Part shown: positions 1 to 5,169 of the stretch, one piece after another | Layout: every line of letters starts with the position of its first letter | How positions within the stretch are numbered: the first letter of the stretch is position 1 | Assembly: GCA_012518325.1 (NCBI GenBank) | Contig: JAAYSR010000089.1 | Coordinates: forward strand, 1-5,169 | From: Bacillota bacterium | GTDB taxonomy: Bacteria > Bacillota > Limnochordia > Darwinibacteriales > Darwinibacteriaceae | Reading direction: 5' to 3' | Length of the DNA: 5,169 bases | The notes under the pieces: generated by a model | Told to the model about the DNA's origin: nothing | Seen by the model: only the letters and a program-made list of their open reading frames with translations | The model's database searches: none | Position numbers and translations under genes: made by a program

Positions 1-973
1 GCAGCCAGATTTCTTTGATGCCCAGCCTTTCGACTCCTTCTTCCTGTTCCACCCTGGTTACAAAGAAAACTGCCCAGCAGAAGGCGACAACCCCAATTAA
101 GGCGTTTTGCAGCATCTTCACAATGGCCGCCACTTCCATGGCCCCGGGTCCCACCATACTGCCGGCCACCACAACAGCCCCTGTTGAATCTACAGTGCCG
201 CCGATCCAGGCACCGGCAACCGCTTCACTGAGGCCCAGCCAGTTAATCAAAACAGGCATGCCCAGCATCATAATGACGGTTACAATCAGCGAGACTGAAA
301 TGGCGGCGCTGATTTCTTCTTTCTTGGCCTTGACTGCAGCGCCAGTGGCAATGGCCGCGGAAACACCGCACACAGAGGTGCAGGTAGCCACGGTGGCCAC
401 CAGGGCCTTGCTCTTCATTTTCAATACCCGTGTCCCGTAAAGATACATGAAGATCAGCAGGATCGGAGGAACAACCCAGCCGACGCCCAATCCGTGCAAG
501 CCCAACTCAAGCACCCGAGTAAAGAGAATTTCTGCCCCCAGGAGCACCAAACCCGTCTTAATGAATAGCTCCGTCCTGAGGGCAGGCACAATCCAGGCCG
601 GCTTTTTCCATAAGTTGCTGATCAGCATGCCCAGCACGATGGCCCAGATTACATCACTGAATCCATAGTGTGCCAATGTGGTCTGGTTGCCGATCAAGAA
701 CGATACCACTGCCAGGAGGAAAACAGCGGGAAAGGCCTTCAGATACTTCCCTACATTTTCCCCCATGATCCCCAGGGCCAAGCCGGTCAACGCCGCCAGT
801 CCCACGCCCCACAGCACAATAGGTACAATCAAGTCTGCCGGCAGTGCATTCTGCCACACTGTCCACTTAGGCAGCTTGGGTATGAAGCGCAGTAAGCCCA
901 GAGCTGCCCCGCCAATGAAAAACACCCCTAACCAGTTCGCCCACCAGTCCTCTTTCTTGAAAAGAGAAAGCAT
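1..973 (-). CDS. Putative sulfate exporter family (PSE/UPF0324, YeiH-like) membrane transporter, 3' end cut by window edge
   Basis: My own reverse-strand translation from ATG at 973 runs open through 324 codons to the window edge, so the C-terminus is missing. The protein is strongly hydrophobic with many likely transmembrane helices (for example around residues 13-28, 47-68, 81-96, 108-119, 162-179, 222-246 and 289-306). Features I recognise from PF03601 are LGMLISNL (114-121), ELFIKTGLVLLGAEILF (135-151), the hallmark CTSVCGVSAAIATGAAVKA (198-216) and IGGTVDSTGAVVVAGSMVGPGA (257-278). Established knowledge: this family (TC 2.A.98) includes SuyZ/TauZ-type putative sulfate or sulfite exporters and E. 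coli YeiH; transported substrates are mostly inferred. The start is set by AGGAGGT at 987-981, 7 bases before ATG. It lies 79 bp downstream of the DppC-type gene on the same strand with no visible terminator between, so read-through is plausible. Family assignment is confident; the substrate is not. Confidence 0.88.
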   Translation of the reverse strand, partial: MLSLFKKEDWWANWLGVFFIGGAALGLLRFIPKLPKWTVWQNALPADLIVPIVLWGVGLAALTGLALGIMGENVGKYLKAFPAVFLLAVVSFLIGNQTTLAHYGFSDVIWAIVLGMLISNLWKKPAWIVPALRTELFIKTGLVLLGAEILFTRVLELGLHGLGVGWVVPPILLIFMYLYGTRVLKMKSKALVATVATCTSVCGVSAAIATGAAVKAKKEEISAAISVSLIVTVIMMLGMPVLINWLGLSEAVAGAWIGGTVDSTGAVVVAGSMVGPGAMEVAAIVKMLQNALIGVVAFCWAVFFVTRVEQEEGVERLGIKEIWL

Positions 974-1021
974 AGTAAAGACCTCCTAGTATTCGAATAC
1001 TGCAACAGTCCATACTATGCT
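970..1021 (-). promoter_or_regulatory. RBS plus nested inverted repeats over the start of the PSE-family gene
   Basis: Two perfect symmetric elements surround the ribosome-binding site. The outer pair is 9 bases: AGCATAGTA at 969-977 and TACTATGCT at 1013-1021. In the minus-strand transcript the second arm contains the ATG (973-971), so pairing would bury the start codon. Inside it lies a 14-base perfect palindrome, AGTATTCGAATACT (988-1001), directly abutting the AGGAGGT Shine-Dalgarno at 987-981. These could form an RNA structure controlling translation, or the palindrome could be a DNA operator. The pairing is seen directly; the regulatory role is inferred. Confidence 0.5.
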
Positions 1022-1052
1022 CTGATTTGAAAGTGGTTCCTCAGCTCAGCAA

Positions 1053-1922
1053 TCAGCCGACATTCTTCAAACGTGGATCCAAAGCGTCCCTCAGTCCGTC
1101 ACCTACAAGATTGAGGCACATCACCGTGGTGAAAATAGCAAGGCCGGGAATTGTCACAGCCCAATGGGAAACCCGGATAAAGGGACGGGCATTGGCAATC
1201 ATGCTTCCCCATTCAGGCGTTGGCGGCTGGGCACCCATGCCCAGAAAGCTTAGGCCCGCAGCGGACAAAATGGCACCTGCCATGCTTAGGGTAGTCAGAA
1301 CAATGATTGGGCTCAGTGAGTTGGGCAGGACATGGGTCAGGAGAATGCGTCTGTCCTTCGCACCCAGCGACTTGGCTGCACTCACATAGTCCAGCTCCCG
1401 GGTGGACAGCACTGCAGAGCGCATCATCCGGGCAAAGGAGGGAATGTAGGAAACTCCGATAGCTAACACCACATTCTGCAGGCCGGGCCCTAAAGCCGCG
1501 ACAATTGCCAAAGCCAGCAAAAAGCCGGGCAAAGCCATTAAGATATCCACAAAGCGCATAATTACATTATCCAGGACTCCGCCGTAATAACCGGCCAGAA
1601 GGCCCAAAGTACAGCCGACAATCAGCGCCAGGCCAATGGAGAAAAAGCCGACCTGGAGCGATAGCCGGGCCCCGTAGACGACCCGGGCGTAAATATCCCT
1701 GCCGAATTGGTCCGTTCCAAAGATGTGGTCCCCCGAGGGAGGCTGGAGGCGATTGCGCATGTTCTGTCTATGGGGTTCGTGCTTGGTAACGTAAGGAGCG
1801 AAAACAGCCAGCAAAATGATGGCAGTCAGTATAAATGCGCCGGCTACAGCCCGGCGATTTCGCCTCCATTGCTTAAAAATCCTGGAGAGATGACTTTGTG
1901 ACTTAGCAGTTTTATCTGTCAT
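1053..1922 (-). CDS. dppC: DppC-type permease of a peptide-class ABC importer
   Basis: 289 residues, usual length for the DppC/OppC/NikC branch of BPD_transp_1 permeases. It forms one half of the inner-membrane channel with the DppB-type protein. Visible hallmarks: a basic cytoplasmic N-terminus (residues 1-24), first membrane helix at about 26-44, the family motif GDHIFGTDQFGRDIYARVVYGARLSL (64-89), the EAA loop contacting the ATPase around 179-205 (YVSAAKSLGAKD...HVLPNSLSPI), and the C-terminal LVGDGLRDALDPRLK (272-286). The start is supported by AGGAGG at 1935-1930, 7 bases before ATG. Only 15 bases separate it from the stop of the DppB-type gene, so the two are translated from one message. 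An intact EAA loop implies it needs an ATPase, yet none is encoded in the window. Substrate (di/oligopeptide, glutathione, nickel, heme) cannot be told from a permease; the symbol denotes family only. Confidence 0.93.
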   Translation of the reverse strand: MTDKTAKSQSHLSRIFKQWRRNRRAVAGAFILTAIILLAVFAPYVTKHEPHRQNMRNRLQPPSGDHIFGTDQFGRDIYARVVYGARLSLQVGFFSIGLALIVGCTLGLLAGYYGGVLDNVIMRFVDILMALPGFLLALAIVAALGPGLQNVVLAIGVSYIPSFARMMRSAVLSTRELDYVSAAKSLGAKDRRILLTHVLPNSLSPIIVLTTLSMAGAILSAAGLSFLGMGAQPPTPEWGSMIANARPFIRVSHWAVTIPGLAIFTTVMCLNLVGDGLRDALDPRLKNVG

Positions 1923-1937
1923 CGTACCGCCTCCTTT

Positions 1938-2873
1938 CTATTCATAGGTCGATCGCAGGCGCGGATCCAAGACTGCATACATCAGGTCCACACCAAGATT
2001 GACCAAGGCATAGGTCAAGGCAAAAGTCATAATTGTTCCCTGAACAAGGGGAAAATCCTTGTTGTTGATTGCTTCCACCAGCATGCGGCCGATGCCCGGC
2101 CAGGCGAAAATGGTCTCGGTCAGAACGGCACCGCTCATCAGCCCGCCAAACTGAAGCCCGATCATGGTCACAACCGGAATCAGCGCATTGCGCAGAGCGT
2201 GCCAATAGACGACAATAAAGGGGCGCAGGCCCTTGGCCCGTGCTGTACGAACATAGTCCTGCTGCAGGACATCGAGCATGGCGGACCGGGTTAAGCGGGC
2301 GATGCTGGCAGTCGCCCCGGTTCCCAGAGTTATCGCGGGCAGCACCAGGTACTGCCATCCCCCCAGCCTTCCCGATGACGGCAGCCACTGGAGCGAAACA
2401 GAGAAGACCAGGATCAGCATGATTCCCTGCCAAAAAGCAGGCATGCCGACACCGCTCAATGCTCCCACCATCGCAACATTGTCAAAGGTCGAGTTCGGCC
2501 TGCTGGCAGACAGTACACCTACCGGCACACCAAGGAGAATAGCGATCGCCACCGCAGCTGCAGCCAGCTCGGCTGTGGCCGGCAGGCGGTCCATAATCTC
2601 AGCACTCACTGCCTTGCCGGAGCGCAGGGAACGTCCCAGATCCAGCTTGACAGCATTTTTCAGCCAATTGAGATACTGCACATACCAGGGTTTATTCAAA
2701 CCCATGGACTCACGCAGGGCCTCCAGCTGATGGGCCGGAGCACCCTCCCCCAGCATTAATTGGGCTGGGTCACCCGGTGTAAGGTGCATGAGCAGGAAAA
2801 CAAAAAGAGAAATCCCGATTATGACGGGAATCAGACTAAGCAAGCGTCTTATGATATAACGCCACACAAGCAT
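1938..2873 (-). CDS. dppB: DppB-type permease of a peptide-class ABC importer
   Basis: 311 residues, normal for DppB/OppB/NikB permeases. The N-terminus MLVWRYIIRRLLSLIPVIIGISLFVF gives the classical first membrane helix, followed by LTPGDPAQLMLG (31-42), the DPA region of this branch. Further hallmarks are LGRSLRSGKAV (79-89), LPATAELA (97-104), LPSSGR (164-169), the EAA loop at about 207-234 (DYVRTARAKGL...HALRNALIPV), ETIFAWPGIGRMLVEAI (253-269) and the end YAVLDPRLR (299-307). It pairs with the DppC-type protein to form the channel. The Shine-Dalgarno before ATG 2873 is less tidy than at neighbouring genes: a purine run AAGGAAAGGTGG (2886-2875) with the AAGGA part 8 bases from ATG. It follows the binding-protein gene by 74 bp containing a strong hairpin. 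Family is certain; the substrate is not determined by this gene. Confidence 0.93.
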   Translation of the reverse strand: MLVWRYIIRRLLSLIPVIIGISLFVFLLMHLTPGDPAQLMLGEGAPAHQLEALRESMGLNKPWYVQYLNWLKNAVKLDLGRSLRSGKAVSAEIMDRLPATAELAAAAVAIAILLGVPVGVLSASRPNSTFDNVAMVGALSGVGMPAFWQGIMLILVFSVSLQWLPSSGRLGGWQYLVLPAITLGTGATASIARLTRSAMLDVLQQDYVRTARAKGLRPFIVVYWHALRNALIPVVTMIGLQFGGLMSGAVLTETIFAWPGIGRMLVEAINNKDFPLVQGTIMTFALTYALVNLGVDLMYAVLDPRLRSTYE

Positions 2874-2902
2874 ACCACCTTTCCTTGAACCCAGCTTGCG
2901 GA

Positions 2903-2936
2903 CCAGGGAAAGGCCTGGGGCCTTCCCTGGTTTTTT
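2903..2936. terminator. Strong intergenic hairpin between binding-protein and permease genes
   Basis: Arm 2903-2910 (CCAGGGAA) pairs with 2923-2930 (TTCCCTGG); after a one-base bulge at 2911, GGCC 2912-2915 pairs with GGCC 2919-2922 around a 3-base loop. That is 12 base pairs, GC-rich, followed on the plus strand by six T (2931-2936). The T run therefore fits a Rho-independent terminator for plus-strand transcription, opposite to the operon. In the operon transcript the same stem lies just after the binding-protein stop codon, preceded by six A and not followed by U. It would then act as a 3'-end stabiliser or attenuator, as is known between binding-protein and permease genes in other ABC operons. 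The structure is clear; which role applies is inferred. Confidence 0.6.
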
Positions 2937-2947
2937 GCTGCACCGAA

Positions 2948-4450
2948 TTACTTCTTGTACACAGTCGAGAGGTCATGATGACCGGCTGGATGGGCCACAA
3001 AGCCCTCCACATTGTCCCGCATGCCGTTGACTTCCATCGTGGCAATCAGGAAGGCCCAGGGAGCTTCTTCGATGATGAGCTCCTGTGCTTCTGCATAGAT
3101 CGCGGCACGTTTTTCAGGATCACCCTCGGTCCGGCCAAGCTCCAGCAGCTCATCCACCCGCTCATTAGCGTAGAAGGAACGGTTGCCGGGATCGCCAAAC
3201 TGGCTGCTGTGGAACAGTGCATAGAGGCCGTAGTCGGGATCAGCGGTTACCGTGACCCAGCCCAGGATGAACATATCATGCTTGCCGCTGCCTGTTTCCT
3301 CCAAATAGGTGGCCCAGGGGACGACGAGCACTTCCACATCAATGCCGATCTCGGCCAGATCTGCCTGGAACATTTCGGCAATCATCATCCGCTGAGGATT
3401 GTCATTCGTCCACAGAGTTGTCGAAAAACCGTCAGGATAGCCGGCCTCAGCCAGAAGCTCCTTGGCCTTTTCGGGATTGTACTCATAACCTTCCGCATCA
3501 AGGGCACCCCAGACCAGGGGCGGAAGGGGCCCGCCGGCAGCGACTGCCTGTCCGGTGTAGATATAATCCACTACAGCCTCTACATCGAGGGCGTAGTTAA
3601 TGGCTTGGCGAACGCGCACATCGTCAAAGGGCGCTTTGTTCACGTTAAAGCCGATATAACTTGTGGAGAGCGTCTCATATTTGTCCAGAACAATGCCTGG
3701 TGTTCCGTCCAGGCGGAGCTCGTCCATGGGATCGATGTTGTAGGCAATGTCTACCCCGCCGGTCTCAAGCTCAATAGCCCTGACGGTGTTTTCTGGAATG
3801 CCGCGGATTACCAGTTTCTCGGCTTTGGCCGGTTCGCCCCAGTACTCCTCGTTCCGAACCAGGGTTACATGGGAGCCTGCCACCCAGTCTTCAAACACGA
3901 AGGGGCCTGTCCCCACAGCCACTGACGACCCGAAATCATCTCCCGCCTCCTCTACAGAACGGCGGTTAACGATCGCGTTGGACGGATGGGCCAAGTGGGC
4001 AAGGATCGGAGCAAAGGGTTCCGACAGCACAATGCGCACTGTGTACTGATCGACGACGACAACTTCCTGTACAGAGTCAAGCAGGAACGCTGCCGGGGAC
4101 GGCAGTTCCTTAATTCTCTCAAAGGAGTATTTTACATCCGCTGCGGTAAAAGGATCACCGTTGTGGAACGTTACGTTCTCCTGCAGCTTAAATTCCCAAG
4201 TTACTTCATCGATCTGTTCCCAGCTCTTGGCCAGTCCGGGAACGATTTCCAGGTCGTAGCCATGATTGACCAATGTTTCAAAAATCTGCACACGCACCCG
4301 GGCAGAGGGCTGGTCGTTTTCCCCGTGGGGATCTAGTGTGACCGGATCAGCACCCTGGGCCACAATCAACGTCTGGGTGCCGGCTGCGCTGACTCCAGCA
4401 ATGCCCACAGCCAATACCAGGAGCGTGACCAGAAACAACTTTTTGAACAT
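2948..4450 (-). CDS. Family-5 extracellular solute-binding protein (DppA/OppA/GsiB type), probably peptide-binding
   Basis: 500 residues, typical for SBP_bac_5 (PF00496). A Sec signal peptide is clear: MFKK, a hydrophobic core to about 20, and a likely cleavage in VSAAG (20-24). There is no cysteine there, so it is not an evident lipoprotein. The mature protein begins TLIVAQGADPVTLDPH (27-42). The family signature FHNGDPFTAADVKYSFER is at 95-112, GTGPFVFEDW follows in the first half, and YIGFNVNKAPFDDVRVRQAINYALD lies in the middle. DPDYG at 404-408 aligns by eye with the DppA segment whose aspartate binds the free N-terminus of peptides, favouring peptides over nickel; this is inference. The start is supported by GGGAGG at 4463-4458, 7 bases upstream. 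It is the first gene of the operon, ahead of both permeases, with its own promoter in the divergent region. Glutathione or another small ligand is also possible. Confidence 0.93.
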   Translation of the reverse strand: MFKKLFLVTLLVLAVGIAGVSAAGTQTLIVAQGADPVTLDPHGENDQPSARVRVQIFETLVNHGYDLEIVPGLAKSWEQIDEVTWEFKLQENVTFHNGDPFTAADVKYSFERIKELPSPAAFLLDSVQEVVVVDQYTVRIVLSEPFAPILAHLAHPSNAIVNRRSVEEAGDDFGSSVAVGTGPFVFEDWVAGSHVTLVRNEEYWGEPAKAEKLVIRGIPENTVRAIELETGGVDIAYNIDPMDELRLDGTPGIVLDKYETLSTSYIGFNVNKAPFDDVRVRQAINYALDVEAVVDYIYTGQAVAAGGPLPPLVWGALDAEGYEYNPEKAKELLAEAGYPDGFSTTLWTNDNPQRMMIAEMFQADLAEIGIDVEVLVVPWATYLEETGSGKHDMFILGWVTVTADPDYGLYALFHSSQFGDPGNRSFYANERVDELLELGRTEGDPEKRAAIYAEAQELIIEEAPWAFLIATMEVNGMRDNVEGFVAHPAGHHDLSTVYKK

Positions 4451-4474
4451 CCAATTTCCTCCCTTTATTTCTCC

Positions 4475-4498
4475 CCTAACTTACCGACTGAAGTTAAG
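4475..4498 (-). promoter_or_regulatory. Leader hairpin upstream of the binding-protein gene
   Basis: In the minus-strand leader, CTTAACTT (4498-4491) can pair with AAGTTAGG (4482-4475): six perfect pairs (TAACTT/AAGTTA), one G-U pair and a closing C-G pair, around an 8-base loop. It sits between the predicted transcription start (about 4516) and the Shine-Dalgarno (4463-4458). A CCCCTT run near the 5' end (4513-4508) could alternatively pair with AGGGG at 4477-4473 or with AAGGG overlapping the ribosome-binding site. The stem is modest and AU-rich, so a regulatory role is only possible. Confidence 0.3.
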
Positions 4499-4522
4499 TC
4501 GCTTCACAAGGGGTTTTTCTAC

Positions 4523-4552
4523 ATAATACCTGCTCAGAGGGGGTATTGTCAC
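4523..4552 (-). promoter_or_regulatory. Sigma-70-type promoter for the peptide-transporter operon, with an inverted repeat in its spacer
   Basis: On the minus strand, GTGACA (4552-4547) matches the -35 consensus TTGACA at 5 of 6 positions, and TATTAT (4528-4523) matches the -10 consensus TATAAT at 5 of 6, with an 18-base spacer. Transcription would begin near 4516, giving a leader of about 65 bases. Between and overlapping these boxes lies an inverted repeat, AATACC (4525-4530) and GGTATT (4542-4547), 11 bases apart. A bound regulator there would block RNA polymerase. The promoter is predicted by eye only. Confidence 0.55.
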
Positions 4553-4641
4553 GGACCAACTTACCCCACCTAAACCACAAGCTTGCAGTCTGTCCGCTTT
4601 CTGGCAAACTTCCATGTTCCGCCTGAGCTGGATCCAAAGCA

Positions 4642-4670
4642 TTGACAGCGTCCCTGCCTTGTCATAAAGT
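4642..4670 (+). promoter_or_regulatory. Sigma-70-type promoter for the FhuD/BtuF-like gene
   Basis: A perfect -35 box TTGACA (4642-4647) is followed after exactly 17 bases by TAAAGT (4665-4670), which matches TATAAT at 4 of 6 positions. Transcription would begin near 4677, leaving a short leader of about 38 bases, too short for a cobalamin riboswitch. Regulation by a DNA-binding protein is therefore more likely than by a riboswitch. Confidence 0.6.
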
Positions 4671-4680
4671 TACAATTGTA
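4671..4680. promoter_or_regulatory. Palindrome TACAATTGTA at the predicted start site, candidate operator
   Basis: A 10-base perfect palindrome directly follows the -10 box of the plus-strand promoter and covers the expected transcription start. This position is typical of a repressor site. It does not resemble the classical Fur box that I would expect for an iron-uptake gene, so the regulator is unknown. A chance palindrome of this length is possible. Confidence 0.35.
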
Positions 4681-4714
4681 GGGTCAGACAAGTTCACAGA
4701 GGGGAGCGACGTCT

Positions 4715-5169
4715 ATGGGAAAAGGAAGGCAATTGTGCCAGGCTGCGCTGTTGGTCCTGCTCTTTCTGCTGCTTTTCCCAAAGGCTCTAAGTGATCTGCC
4801 GCTGCCCTCAGATTATTTGACCGACCACGGCGGACGCCTGGTTGCCTTGCCGCCAATAGTCCAGAAGATCTGGGCCACAACGGAAAAGGGAACCTTCCTG
4901 GTCTACGCCCTGGAACCGGACTCCATCATCGGCTGGAACCGAGGTTTGAGCCCAGAATTGGAGTTTGCCATTCAACCCCAGTACCACGACCTGCCAACTG
5001 TGGGCACCTGGGACGAAACCTACCAAACAATGCAGGCCGGCACTGTGCTGGAGCAGAAGCCTGATTTAATCCTGCACTATGCTCCTGCTGACTCGGCCAA
5101 TGTCGCGTTAGCCGATGAAATCCAGGAGATTCTAGGCATCCCCGCACTTCTCTTAGACAGCAGCGTCAA
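4715..5169 (+). CDS. FhuD/BtuF-type (Peripla_BP_2) metal-complex binding protein of an ABC importer, 3' end cut by window edge
   Basis: From ATG 4715 the frame stays open for 151 codons to the window edge, so only the N-terminal lobe is visible. Residues 1-26 form a signal peptide: basic MGKGR, a leucine-rich core at 10-21, and a possible cleavage near KALS|D. The only cysteine there (Cys8) precedes the core, so it is not a lipobox. TDHGGRLVALP (36-46) is the entry motif of the TroA-like helical-backbone fold, and GTWDETYQTMQAGTVLEQKPDLILHY (97-122) matches the family segment leading to KPDLIL. Established knowledge: such proteins bind ferric siderophores, heme or cobalamin and deliver them to a BtuC/BtuD-type transporter. 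AGAGGGGAG (4698-4706) lies 8 bases before ATG. The gene is divergent from the peptide-transporter operon. The ligand cannot be named from this fragment, and partner permease and ATPase genes would be expected beyond the right edge. Confidence 0.82.
   Translation, partial: MGKGRQLCQAALLVLLFLLLFPKALSDLPLPSDYLTDHGGRLVALPPIVQKIWATTEKGTFLVYALEPDSIIGWNRGLSPELEFAIQPQYHDLPTVGTWDETYQTMQAGTVLEQKPDLILHYAPADSANVALADEIQEILGIPALLLDSSV

Larger units (their letters stand above)
4451..4714. other. Divergent intergenic control region
   Basis: These 264 bases separate two oppositely transcribed binding-protein genes. The outward-facing promoters are described separately; their -35 boxes are about 90 bases apart (4552 and 4642), leaving 4553-4641 between them. 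In that stretch I see only short symmetric words, such as TGGATCCA (4629-4636) just upstream of the plus-strand -35 box. I see no riboswitch, tRNA-like T-box, or convincing small gene here. Confidence 0.6.

Noticed and set aside
15..989. Several plus-strand open frames over the left end
   Set aside because: They are shadows of the PSE-family gene, which reads on the opposite strand through the window edge with clear family motifs.
974..1052. Possible separate promoter for the PSE-family gene
   Set aside because: TAGTAT near 1013-1019 resembles a -10 box, but no acceptable -35 box lies 16-19 bases upstream of it.
1942..2433. Minus-strand frame of 163 codons overlapping the DppB-type gene
   Set aside because: It is an alternative frame of the same strand; the DppB frame carries all family motifs while this one is rich in Cys, Arg and His with no domain.
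2885..3925. Long plus-strand open frame (346 codons) antisense to the binding-protein gene
   Set aside because: It lies opposite a clear SBP_bac_5 gene, has no recognisable domain or credible start context, and its composition is what the complement of that gene would give.
4677..4714. Cobalamin riboswitch before a BtuF-like gene
   Set aside because: The leader from the predicted start is only about 38 bases, and no B12-box-like sequence is visible.
4808..5147. Minus-strand frames opposite the FhuD/BtuF-like gene
   Set aside because: The plus-strand frame has a signal peptide, Shine-Dalgarno, promoter and family motifs; the antisense frames have none.
1..5169. CRISPR array, insertion sequence, prophage or toxin-antitoxin elements
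   Set aside because: No regularly spaced repeats, transposase motifs, terminal inverted repeats or small paired genes were seen on either strand.

Overview
The window looks bacterial and probably comes from Bacillota or a relative. Gene starts carry strong purine-rich Shine-Dalgarno sequences (AGGAGGT, GGGAGG, AGGAGG) about 7 bases before ATG, and base composition is moderate, somewhat above 50% GC by eye. No rRNA, tRNA or marker gene is present, so the lineage is not fixed. Both solute-binding proteins have signal peptides without a lipobox cysteine. That is unusual for monoderm Bacillota and leaves open a diderm lineage with a periplasm.

Layout: four genes lie on the minus strand, read right to left, and one lies on the plus strand at the right edge. 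(1) 4450-2948 encodes a family-5 (DppA/OppA/GsiB type) peptide-binding protein. (2) 2873-1938 encodes a DppB-type permease. (3) 1922-1053 encodes a DppC-type permease. (4) 973-1 encodes the first 324 residues of a putative sulfate exporter (PSE/UPF0324, PF03601) that runs off the left edge. (5) 4715-5169 on the plus strand encodes the first 151 residues of an iron-siderophore/cobalamin (FhuD/BtuF, PF01497) type binding protein that runs off the right edge.

Genes 1-3 form the binding and membrane-channel parts of a peptide (or nickel/heme/glutathione-like) ABC importer, probably one transcript. The two ATPase genes (DppD/DppF) that normally follow are absent; the next gene in the same direction is the PSE-family transporter. 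No terminator separates it from the permease genes, so it may be co-transcribed.

The 264-bp divergent region 4451-4714 holds a recognisable promoter for each direction, each with its own inverted repeat as a candidate operator. Two further RNA/DNA structures stand out: a strong hairpin between the binding-protein and first permease genes, and an inverted repeat that would bury the start codon of the PSE-family gene. I found no new defence, mobile or CRISPR system. The interest is in the unusual gene combination and the regulatory structures.
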